A DNA stretch of 8,645 bases from Candidatus Altimarinota bacterium (GTDB lineage Bacteria; Patescibacteriota; Gracilibacteria; BD1-5; UBA6164), in contig JAMOTX010000025.1 in assembly GCA_027062145.1 (NCBI GenBank), forward strand, positions 1-8,645, in the 5' to 3' direction. Made by a program: the position numbers and the translations under genes. Below the pieces are notes generated by a model. The model saw only the letters and a list, made by a program, of their open reading frames with translations. It ran no database searches and was not told where the DNA came from. This document shows positions 1 to 6,900 of this stretch, in pieces. Within the stretch, counting starts at the first letter, position 1. Each line of letters opens with the position of its first letter.

Positions 1-99
1 TAAAGAATAAACTCAATAAAGTAAATCATTATTTACTTTTAATAATTCTTCTCTTTGTTCTCTAATTGATTTATTTTCAAAAATAATATTTAAAGACAT
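1..99 (-). CDS. Unrecognised protein, N-terminal 33 codons only (runs off left edge)
   Basis: Reading leftwards from the ATG at 99-97 gives 33 open codons to the window edge, beginning MSLNIIFENKSIREQREEL. One in-frame UGA (residue 29) must be read as glycine, as in the other genes here. The visible piece is short and hydrophilic, has no signal peptide and matches no family I recognise. The start is chosen because it is the first ATG after an AT-only non-coding stretch and the frame then stays open. No Shine-Dalgarno sequence precedes it. It lies on the same strand as the tRNA but beyond a strong terminator, so it is probably a separate transcription unit. That it is a gene at all is an inference from the open frame, the start position and the codon use. 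Confidence 0.55.
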
Positions 100-136
100 A
101 TTTTTAAAATTTAATTTAATGAAATAATACTAACTA

Positions 137-167
137 ATTATATAATACTATATTTAATATTTTACAA
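137..167 (-). promoter_or_regulatory. Weak candidate promoter for the left-edge gene
   Basis: On the minus strand, TTGTAA (167-162) lies 17 nt from TATATA (144-139) or 19 nt from TATAAT (142-137), about 40 nt before the ATG at 99. The surrounding DNA is almost pure A/T and the -10 region is itself a palindrome (ATTATATAAT, 137-146), so such matches are expected by chance. Low confidence. Confidence 0.25.
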
Positions 168-179
168 AAAATATTAAAT
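152..179. repeat. 12-bp AT-only inverted repeat
   Basis: ATTTAATATTTT (152-163) and its exact reverse complement (168-179) are separated by four bases. It sits between the left-edge gene and the terminator at 196-233. There is no T-run after it in either direction, so it is not an obvious terminator. In DNA this AT-rich it may be chance. Apart from it and the weak promoter, nothing is seen in 100-195. Confidence 0.4.
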
Positions 180-195
180 AAATTATTTTATAAAT

Positions 196-233
196 AAAAA
201 GAACAAGATTTAAGTTTAAATCTTGTTCTTTTT
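196..233. terminator. Bidirectional intrinsic terminator
   Basis: A perfect 18-bp stem (196-213 with 216-233) contains the GAACAAGAT/ATCTTGTTC core flanked by five A and five T, so a U-tract is produced on either strand. It lies 10 nt beyond the 3' CCA end of the minus-strand tRNA and insulates that gene from the left-edge gene. Confidence 0.85.
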
Positions 234-243
234 TAGTTTTTAA

Positions 244-318
244 TGGTGTCAATGGGTGGATTTGAACCACCGACCGCAGGGATATGAATCCTGTGCTCTA
301 CCCCTGAGCTACACTGAC
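244..318 (-). tRNA. tRNA with CAU anticodon (elongator Met, or Ile2)
   Basis: A complete 75-nt cloverleaf reads on the minus strand: acceptor GTCAGTG/CATTGAC (one G-U pair), U8-A9, D-arm GCTC/GAGC with GG in the loop, anticodon arm CAGGA-TTCATAT-CCCTG, 5-nt variable loop, T-arm GGTGG-TTCAAAT-CCACC, discriminator A and an encoded CCA tail. The anticodon is CAU. The acceptor opens with a G1-C72 pair and the anticodon stem lacks three GC pairs next to the loop, so it is not initiator tRNA. Elongator Met and tRNA-Ile2 (C34 modified to lysidine) cannot be separated by eye. Position 31-39 is an A-C mismatch, leaving a four-pair anticodon stem. It is not the UCA-anticodon tRNA-Gly this code requires, which must lie elsewhere. 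Confidence 0.95.
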
Positions 319-341
319 ATATTTTTGCTGTTTGCTAAGGA

Positions 342-369
342 TTTATATTCATAAAACTTTTTAAGTCAA
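342..369 (-). promoter_or_regulatory. Promoter of the tRNA gene
   Basis: On the minus strand, TTGACT (369-364) and TATAAA (347-342) are separated by 16 bp. Transcription would start about 17 nt before the tRNA 5' end, a normal distance. The -35 box forms half of an inverted repeat with the -35 of the divergent rpsF promoter. Confidence 0.65.
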
Positions 370-377
370 ATTTTTCT

Positions 378-405
378 TTGACTTATACTCATTAATGTAT
401 AAAAT
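378..405 (+). promoter_or_regulatory. Promoter of the rpsF-ssb-rpsR operon
   Basis: TTGACT (378-383) and TAAAAT (400-405) are separated by 16 bp, the same boxes and spacing as the divergent tRNA promoter. The predicted start near 412 gives a leader of about 70 nt before rpsF. An overlapping TATAAA at 398-403 would leave only 14 bp and is less likely. Confidence 0.6.
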
Positions 406-447
406 GCATCTACTTTTTGTGAAAATCAAATTGTATTTATATCCTTT

Positions 448-479
448 CAGGTATATAACCTGGATAATAACCCATAGGT
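448..479 (+). promoter_or_regulatory. rpsF leader with two mutually exclusive hairpins (candidate autoregulatory site)
   Basis: CAGGU (448-452) can pair with ACCUG (458-462). Alternatively ACCUGG (458-463) can pair with CC (471-472) plus AGGU (476-479), leaving CAU bulged. The two structures share 458-462 and cannot coexist. AGGU at 476-479 lies 5 nt before the rpsF AUG and is the only SD-like motif seen before any gene here, so the second hairpin would hide the ribosome site and the first would free it. Many bacteria control rpsF through a leader bound by the S6:S18 complex. Whether this is a version of that motif is inference. Confidence 0.4.
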
Positions 480-484
480 ATAAC

Positions 485-772
485 ATGGCAAACTATGAAT
501 TAATGGCTATATTCAATCCAACAGTTTCTGAAGAAGATAGAGACGCTTCTATCAATGAAGTAAAAGAATTATTTAAAACTAATTCTATTAAAATCGAAAA
601 TGAAGATGTTTGGGGTGATAAAAAAATGGCATACAAAATCAACAAAGTTGATAGAGCTTACTACATTCTATTCGATTTAGATATGGATGGTAAACTTATT
701 AAAGATTTATCTAAAACAATGAACTTAAATGCAAACTTATGGAGATATATGTTTGTTAAAAAAGAAGCATAA
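485..772 (+). CDS. rpsF: 30S ribosomal protein S6
   Basis: A 95-residue protein beginning MANYELMAIFNPTVSEED, matching the S6 opening (YE-x-M-x-I-x-x-P). The second half, with WGDKKMAYKINK and AYYILFDLD, is the typical S6 region after the conserved G-x-R/K-x-L/M-AY segment. S6 binds the central domain of 16S rRNA as a dimer with S18, encoded two genes downstream. Length matches the short Firmicute-type S6. An in-frame ATG at 395 would add 30 residues without S6 character and would overlap the promoter -10, so the ATG at 485 is used; it has AGGU 5 nt upstream. Both glycines are GGU; there is no UGA codon. It is first in the conserved rpsF-ssb-rpsR operon. Confidence 0.95.
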   Translation: MANYELMAIFNPTVSEEDRDASINEVKELFKTNSIKIENEDVWGDKKMAYKINKVDRAYYILFDLDMDGKLIKDLSKTMNLNANLWRYMFVKKEA

Positions 773-819
773 GCTTAATAACAATTTTAAACATTATACA
801 TTATTAATTTTTGAAAGAA

Positions 820-1212
820 ATGAGAACAGTTAATAAGGTTATCTTAATCGGTAATATAACTAGAGATCCAGCTATAAAAACTACAGAAAATAATAAAAAA
901 ATTGCTCTATTTACAATAGCAACTAACAGATATTATAAAACTGCTGATGGTGAACAAAAATCAGAATCAGAATTTACAAATTGTGTTACTTGGTGAAATC
1001 TTGCTGAAAGATGTGAAAAATTTCTTACTAAAGGTAAGTTAGTTTATGCAGAAGGTAGGTTGAAAACAAGAGTTATTGAGAAAGATGATTGAACTAAAAT
1101 GTATAAAACTGAAATTGTTATATCAAATATAATTTTCTTAAATAAAAAATCTGATTTTGATGAAATGGATACAGATCTAGAATCAGCAGGATTTGAAGAT
1201 GATAAATTCTAA
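820..1212 (+). CDS. ssb: Single-stranded DNA-binding protein
   Basis: 130 residues opening MRTVNKVILIGNITRDP, the classic SSB first OB-fold strand. It continues with FTIATNRYYKTADGE, VTWGNLAERCEKFLTKG and VYAEGRLKTRV, all standard positions for the tetramer-forming OB fold that coats single-stranded DNA. Two in-frame UGA codons (994-996, residue 59; 1090-1092, residue 91) fall where relatives have glycine (W-G-x-LAE and DG-x-x-x-Y-x-TE). The standard code would stop at 996 and lose half the OB fold. The linker is very short, about 20 acidic residues, ending FEDDKF, a reduced form of the acidic tip (DDDIPF in E. coli) that recruits replication partners. The ATG at 820 is preferred to the in-frame TTG at 811 because it places VNKVILIGN close to the start as usual. 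Five other glycines are GGN. Confidence 0.95.
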
Positions 1213-1222
1213 TTTAAGAACA

Positions 1223-1255
1223 ATATAAATTATCAAGTGAAAAACTTGGTTATAT
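1223..1255 (+). promoter_or_regulatory. Hairpin in the ssb-rpsR spacer
   Basis: As RNA, AUAUAA (1223-1228) pairs with UUAUAU (1250-1255), then after a four-base bulge UCAAGU (1233-1238) pairs with ACUUGG (1244-1249) using one U-G pair, capped by GAAAA. There is no U-tract, so it is not a terminator. It lies 31 nt before the rpsR start and could be a processing site or a translational control element. Nothing else is visible in the 74-nt spacer. Confidence 0.35.
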
Positions 1256-1286
1256 CCAAAATTTATTATTATAACATAAAAATATT

Positions 1287-1505
1287 ATGTCTAAATCAAC
1301 TTGTCCACTAGCTGGAGAAAACATTGATTATAAAAATGTTGAATTATTAAAAAAATACATCACTAAATTTGGGAAAATTACTCCTAGATATTACTCAGGT
1401 GTATCTTTAAAAAATCAAAAAAAATTAGCTAATGCAATTAAAAAAGCTAGAATTATGGCTTTAATTCCTTTCGTTAAAAAATTCGATCCAAATTTTGAAG
1501 GATAA
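1287..1505 (+). CDS. rpsR: 30S ribosomal protein S18
   Basis: 72 residues with the S18 signature: IDYKNVELLKKYI, GKITPRYYSGVSLKNQKKL, and the near-invariant AIKKARIMALIPFV close to the C-terminus. S18 pairs with S6 on the small-subunit platform. Only one cysteine (Cys6, in CPLAGENIDYKN) remains of the zinc-binding set found in some S18 proteins, so this is a non-zinc form. All four glycines are GGN and no UGA occurs. The ATG follows an A/T-only stretch without a Shine-Dalgarno sequence. It is the last gene of the rpsF-ssb-rpsR operon and is followed 11 nt later by a strong terminator. Confidence 0.96.
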   Translation: MSKSTCPLAGENIDYKNVELLKKYITKFGKITPRYYSGVSLKNQKKLANAIKKARIMALIPFVKKFDPNFEG

Positions 1506-1516
1506 TTCTTTCAAAC

Positions 1517-1548
1517 AAAAAAATCTAGCAGTTATGCTAGATTTTTTT
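1517..1548 (+). terminator. Intrinsic terminator of the rpsF operon
   Basis: A perfect 14-bp stem (1517-1530 with 1535-1548), TCTAGCA/TGCTAGA flanked by seven A and seven T, has the 4-nt loop GTTA. It begins 11 nt after the rpsR stop codon. The symmetrical A/T flanks would allow it to work in both directions. Confidence 0.9.
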
Positions 1549-1586
1549 ATACTTTATTTTTAATAAAATAAAAAATCACTATGTCA

Positions 1587-1632
1587 ATTATATGAATAAA
1601 AAACTTTACTTTTAGCTTTTTATTCATATAAT
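1587..1632. repeat. 16-bp perfect inverted repeat overlapping the typA promoter
   Basis: The left arm 1587-1602 (ATTATATGAATAAAAA) and the right arm 1617-1632 are exact reverse complements around a 14-nt loop. The right arm ends with the typA -10 box (TATAAT) and the loop holds the -35 box. There is no T-run after either arm, so it does not look like a terminator. Its placement suits a repressor operator, though chance in AT-rich DNA and a transcriptional-insulator role remain possible. Confidence 0.6.
1605..1632 (+). promoter_or_regulatory. Promoter of typA
   Basis: TTTACT (1605-1610) and a consensus TATAAT (1627-1632) are separated by 16 bp. Transcription would start near 1639, directly before the hairpin at 1641-1673, giving a 5' UTR of about 64 nt. 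This is the best -10 match between the rpsR terminator and typA. Confidence 0.6.
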
Positions 1633-1640
1633 CCCGAAGT

Positions 1641-1673
1641 AAATTTAAGTTCAGTGAAAACTGGGCTTAATTT
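1641..1673 (+). promoter_or_regulatory. GAAA-capped hairpin in the typA 5' UTR
   Basis: As RNA, UUAAGUUCAGU (1645-1655) pairs with ACUGGGCUUAA (1660-1670) in 11 consecutive pairs, two of them U-G, closed by a GAAA (GNRA) tetraloop; AAA (1641-1643) and UUU (1671-1673) extend it across one bulged base. The U-G pairs mean it is a hairpin of the plus-strand RNA, not a DNA palindrome. It would start within a few bases of the predicted 5' end, so it may protect the mRNA or regulate it. No known riboswitch consensus is recognised. Confidence 0.45.
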
Positions 1674-1702
1674 GTCATTTTAATATTAAACTATAGTTAT
1701 AT

Positions 1703-3502
1703 ATGTCATTTAGAAATATAGCAATTATTGCCCATGTAGATCACGGGAAAACTACATTAGTAGATGAGCTTTTAAAAGCTGATGATAATTTTGATGAAAG
1801 AGTTGGTATCGCTGAAAGAGCTATGGATAGTAATGCTCAAGAACAAGAAAGAGGTATTACAATTTATTCAAAAAATACAGGTATTACTTATAAAGGTAAT
1901 AAAATTAATATTGTTGATACTCCAGGTCATGCCGATTTTGGTTCTGAAGTAGAAAGAGTACTTAGAACAGTTGATTCAGTTTGTTTAGTTGTAGATGCTT
2001 ATGAAGGTCCTATGCCTCAAACTAAATTTGTTCTAAAAAAATCATTAGAATTAGGATTACATCCAATTATTGTTATTAATAAAATGGATAAACCATCAGC
2101 TAGAGCTGAATGGGTAGTAGATCAATTATTTGATTTATTCGTACAATTAGGAGCTTCTGATGAACAATTAGAACATTTAAATGAACCAATTTATGCTATT
2201 GCTAGAGATGGTTTAGCTTGGACAGATGAAAAACCTGAACAAAAAGATATCACTCCTTTATTAGACTTTGTTATGGATAAAGTTGAACATAAAGCTAATG
2301 ATGCTACTCTTCCTTTAAAAATGCAAATTGCTAACTTAAGTTATGATAACTTTTTAGGTAGACTTGGTATAGGTAGAATATATGATGGTACTGTTAAAGT
2401 AGGTCAAGAAGTTACTATTACTTCAAATGAAGGTGAAAAAAGAAAAGGTAAAATTACTAAAATTCTTACTAACGAAGGTTTAGAAAAAGTTGAAGCTAAT
2501 GAAGCATATGCTGGTGATATTGTTACAATTGCGGGTATTGCTGATATATATGTTGGTGAAACTGTTGCTCAAGATGAAACTGTTGAAGTTATGCCACCAA
2601 TTACTGTTGATAAACCAACATTAAAAATGGAATTTTTAGTAAACAATTCTCCATTTGCTGGTAGAGAAGGTAAATTTGTTACTTCTAGACAAATCAGAGA
2701 TAGATTAGAAAAAGAATTAGAAATAAATGTATGATTAGAAGTAGATTTTGATTCTGGTGAAAACTATGAAGTTGCAGGTAGATGAGAACTTCACCTTTCT
2801 GTACTTATTGAAACTATGAGAAGAGAAGGTTTTGAATTACAAGTTGGTGCTCCAGTTGTAATTATGAGAGAAGAAAATGGTAAAAAAATGGAACCTATTG
2901 AAAATGTAAATATTTCAGTTCCAGCTTGAGTTGAATGAGCAATTATTGCCGAATTAGGTAAAAGAAAAGGGATGATGACTAATATGGTTGAACATAATGG
3001 TATTGTTAACTTAGAATTTTCAGTTCCAACTAGAGGTTTACTAGGGTTTAAATCATTATTTACTACTCTTACTAAAGGTGAAGGTTTACTTTCAAGTTCA
3101 TTTGATTCATTTGAAGAATTCAAAGGACCTATTGAAAAAAGAGCTGTTGGTTCTATGATTTCTATGGAAAATGGTAAAACTATGGCTTACTCATTATTTA
3201 AATTACAAGATAGAGGTACAATTTTTGTTAAAGCTGCTACTGAAATCTATGAAGGTATGATTATTGGTGAGTCTAATAAAGATCAAGATTTAGCAGTTAA
3301 TTCTACTAAAAATAAAAAACTTACAAATGTAAGAGCATCTGGTACGGATGAAGCACTTAAACTTACTCCACCAAAACTTATGTCTTTAGAAGAAGCAATT
3401 GATTACATATCAGAAGATGAATATGTTGAAATTACTCCTGAAACTATTAGATTAAGAAAAAAATTCTTAACTGAAGGTGAAAGAAAAAGAAATGGTAAAT
3501 AA
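1703..3502 (+). CDS. typA: Ribosome-associated GTPase TypA/BipA
   Basis: 599 residues (E. coli BipA is 607) forming one continuous gene when UGA is glycine. TypA is a translational GTPase of the EF-G/LepA group that binds 70S ribosomes and aids ribosome assembly and stress responses. The G domain has AHVDHGKTT (10-18), RGITI (50-54), DTPGH (72-76) and NKMD (126-129). It is followed by EF-Tu-like domain II, EF-G-like domains III and V (AGRGELHLSVLIE, residues 358-370) and the TypA-specific C-terminal domain with PTRGLLGFKSLF, LQDRG, EGMIIG, KKLTNVRASGTDEA and ITPETIRLRKKFL. In-frame UGA codons at 2732, 2783, 2927 and 2936 are residues 344, 361, 409 and 412; 361 (GRGELHLS) and 412 (GAIIAELG) are conserved glycines. 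The standard code would end the protein at residue 343. About 45 other glycines are GGN, mostly GGU. It has its own promoter and no Shine-Dalgarno sequence. Confidence 0.97.
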
Positions 3503-3510
3503 AATTAAAT

Positions 3511-3545
3511 AAAAAAAAGAGATTCATAATGAATCTCTTTTTTTT
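3511..3545. terminator. Bidirectional terminator between typA and the lipoprotein gene
   Basis: A perfect 15-bp stem (3511-3525 with 3531-3545), GAGATTC/GAATCTC flanked by eight A and eight T, has the loop ATAAT. It starts 8 nt after the typA stop codon and lies 21 nt beyond the stop of the convergent lipoprotein gene, so it probably serves both. Confidence 0.9.
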
Positions 3546-3566
3546 ATTTGGTTAAAATTTTAATAA

Positions 3567-3917
3567 TTACTTAATACAAGGTATTCATTCTCACTTAATT
3601 TGTTCTCAATCATGTAAAGAACATCTACCTGCAAATAGTTGAGAATTTGAAAAATCTATATTTTTATATTCTAATTTGAATTTTTCTAAATTTTCCCAAT
3701 TTTTATTTTTCATATCATTAAATGCTTTTCATTTTTCATCTTCCGTTAATTCTGTAAAATTTTCAGGCATTCAATTAGATGAGATAGTATATTTAACAAA
3801 AGATTGATTAATTTTATATTGTAAATCTTCTGATAATTTATCAAATTTTCACTCTTCAGTTCATATTCAACATGAAACTAGAACAAACATTAAACATAAT
3901 AATAATAATTTTTTCAT
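3567..3917 (-). CDS. Small predicted lipoprotein, function unknown
   Basis: 116 residues from the ATG at 3917-3915 to UAA. The N-terminus MKKLLLLCLMFVLVSC is a lipoprotein signal peptide: two lysines, a hydrophobic run and a lipobox LVSC that places the lipidated cysteine at residue 16, followed by GIGTEEGKF. The mature part is about 100 residues, hydrophilic, rich in Lys, Glu and Asn, with two further cysteines (99 and 114) that could form a disulphide. I recognise no family. Eight of its nine glycines are UGA (residues 17, 19, 23, 49, 62, 103, 109, 111), so it is invisible under the standard code. It lies 68 nt downstream of dnaE on the same strand; co-transcription with dnaE, or an own promoter in the AT-rich gap (TACAAT near 3943-3948), are both possible. 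Probably exported and membrane-anchored; role unknown. Confidence 0.85.
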
Positions 3918-3985
3918 AAATAATAATCTTTAAAAATAAAATATTGTATTAATATACTATTAAAAAAAAACAATAAAGCTATTTT

Positions 3986-6900
3986 TTAATTCCACTTACT
4001 CTCTATCCACTTTTTCAATCAATCTAAATTATTAAGACTAATCTTTGTATCAATTTCTTGTCATTTAAGATTAATATAGATTTTAACGAATCAATTGTCC
4101 TGAGTTTGCATAAAGGCTTTTAAATCATGTAAATCTTCCTTTCTAGCTGTATTTGAAATAGTTATCACATATTTATTATCCATTATTTGTTCTGATTTTT
4201 CTGCTTTACTATTTTCTATCTTTTCTTCTAATTTTTTATCAAAATTTTCTGGCATCACAGAACATTTATCATCACAATTTTCTTTTTCAAGCTCTTCTAT
4301 TTCATTTAATGCTTTATTTGTAAATCTCTTAACATCATTAAATAATCATAAATCTTTAGCCTGTTCACGAACCATTGAAATAGTTGCAACTTTTATATCA
4401 CGTGCTTGAACTGATTTTCTTCAATATTCAAAATTAATTCATAATCATCAATTAACAATAACTATTTTATCAACTTCTAATTTATCTTTAAATTTATCAA
4501 CATCTTTTGGAAATATAACTACTTCAAAATCATAATCATATCATTCACATTTAAGAAAAATCATTTGTTTACCTGTTTTTGTAATAATTTTTCTTATATC
4601 ATTTACTATTCAAACAGCTTGAACCATTTCTTCTTTTGGTCTTTCTTTTTTAACTCAATTTTTTTTATCTTCTGTTTTCTTCTTTTCAGCTTCAATTCAC
4701 ATTTCAAGTTCTTCTTTTGGTTGATATTTTTCTGGATTTTCTTTTTTATCTAATTCTAAAAGTTCTTCCATAGACATTTTAAGTTTTTTTATATTATTAC
4801 TTCTTCTCATACAATATCTACCTAATCCATCTAATGCATGTCATGAAACACAAAATCATATCATATCTTTTTCACCTCTAAGTAATTCTTCAAAAGAGAA
4901 TTCTCATACATCTTCTAAATCTAGTTTATCTTCAAATTCATCTGAATTATCAAACAAACCTATTTGACTTGTTTCTTTTTTCTTTTCATCTTTTCTACAA
5001 AATCTAATCATTTCTAAAATATTAGAATGCATTAATTTTCTTGATCAAAGCATATCCATTGATCAAGACATAATAAGAGATTCTAATGATTTTTTATTTA
5101 TTACTTCTTTACCACAAATTTCTATAAATTGTTCTAAAGATTCGAACTTTCATCAAACTTCTTTTCTTGCTTCAATAATTCTGTCTATAGGTCAATCTCA
5201 TATTCATTTAATTGCTTTTAATCAAAATCTAATATTTTTATCATCTATATATGTAAATTGTTTTAATGATTCTTGAACCGAAGGTGGTAAAACTGATATT
5301 CATTTTAGCTCACATTCTCCTACTTCAAGAACTACTCTTTCCATAATTTCTGAATCTGAAACCATTACAGAAGTTAAAAATTCTGTTGGATAATATGCTT
5401 TTAAGAATGCTGTTTGATATGCAATATATGCGTAACACGCAGCATGCGATTTATTAAATGAATAATTCGCAGCAGGTTGAATCATCTCAGTATAAATATA
5501 TGTTGTTGTTTCTGCTTTATACTGTCTATATTCTGCTCATTTTGTAATAAATTCTTTTTTAAGAGCTTCAATAACATCTAGTTTTTTCTTTCAGATTCAT
5601 CTCCTTAAAAGATCTGCTTCTCAAAGTGAAAATCATGCCATATACTGTACCATAAACATTAATTGCTCTTGATATACTGCAATCCCATAACTTACATCCA
5701 GTATTTTTGCTAAATCTTCATCTAATTTTCTTTTTTCTTCTGCTATTTCTTCATCAGAATATCATGCTTTTTCGAGAATTCCTCTTAAATCATCAGTCAT
5801 ATATTTAAGCTCTTTTTTACCATATTTTACATCAATAAAAGTAGGTATATATGCAATAGGCCCAGGTCTATAAAGAGACACCATAGCAATAAGATCTTCA
5901 AAAGTATCCGGTCATAAATCTTTTAAATATTTTCTCATTCAATCCGATTCAAATTGAAATACTCATGTAGTATCTCAAGCAGCAAAAATATCAAATACTT
6001 TTTGATCTTTCATATTTAATTTAAGAACATCAAATTTATCTCACTTATTAGCTTCTATAATTTTTTGTGTTCTTTTTATAATTGTCAGATTCCTTAATCA
6101 AAGAAAATCCATTTTTAATAAACCTAAGTCTTCTAAAGGTCATGCATTATATTGAGTTACAACTACTTCAGGATCTTTTGGTGGATGTTGCAAAGCCGTA
6201 AAATTTAACATAGATTCTGGTGCAATAATTACAGCACAGGCATGGACTCATAATTGTCTAACATTTCACTCAATTTTAAGTGCATTATCAATTATTTCTT
6301 TATAAACCTTGTTATTATTATAAGCGTCATTAAATTCTGGAGAATCTTCTAATGCTCCTGCTAATTTAGTACCTGGTTTTTCTGGAATAAGTTTTACCAA
6401 TTCATTCATTTCAGCAAAATTTATTCAAAAAACTCTTCATACATCTTTTACAGCTGCCCTTGCCGCAAAAGTACCAAAAGTTGAAATATTTACTACCTTA
6501 TCTGAACCATATTTATCACTACAATATTTTATTACTTTATCTCTTTCTGTATCTGCAAAATCCGTATCAATATCAGGCATAGATATTCTCGCTGGATTTA
6601 AAAATCTTTCAAAAAGAAGATCATACTCAAGTGGGTCAATATCTGTAATACCTGAAAGATATGCCATTAAAGAACCAGCTGCAGATCATCTACCAGGTCA
6701 TACTGGAATATCTTGATCTCTAGCCCAGTTTATATAATCAGCAACAATTAAAAAATATGCATTAAATCACATTTCATTTACTACAACTAATTCATATTCT
6801 AATCTCGTAATTTTATCTTGTAAATCTTTATCAAATCATTCTAATATTTTTTTCTTTTCATCAGAATAATAAATTAATGAAAGAGCTTTTAGTTCTTCTG

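Noticed and set aside
244..318. The tRNA being the UGA-decoding tRNA-Gly(UCA)
   Set aside because: The anticodon reads CAU in a clear seven-base loop.
395..484. N-terminal extension of S6 from the ATG at 395
   Set aside because: It overlaps the promoter -10 and has no S6 similarity; the ATG at 485 gives the usual length and start.
994..996. Selenocysteine or programmed readthrough at UGA
   Set aside because: About 80 UGA codons in six genes, without neighbouring SECIS-like structures or redox contexts, cannot be selenocysteine sites.
994..2938. ssb and typA as pseudogenes or frameshifted genes with premature stops
   Set aside because: The frame never shifts, all interruptions are TGA, never TAA or TAG, and they lie at glycine positions. 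Recoding explains them all.
2791..3123. Minus-strand open frame inside typA
   Set aside because: It is antisense to the well-conserved TypA C-terminal domain and has no recognisable product.
3962..3983. Terminator just after dnaE
   Set aside because: A run of nine T on the minus strand follows only a 4-bp AATA/TATT stem, too weak to call; dnaE and the lipoprotein gene may be co-transcribed.
4565..4753. Plus-strand Phe/Ser-rich open frame
   Set aside because: It is the complement of the Lys/Glu-rich segment of dnaE, which creates an artificial Phe-rich frame.
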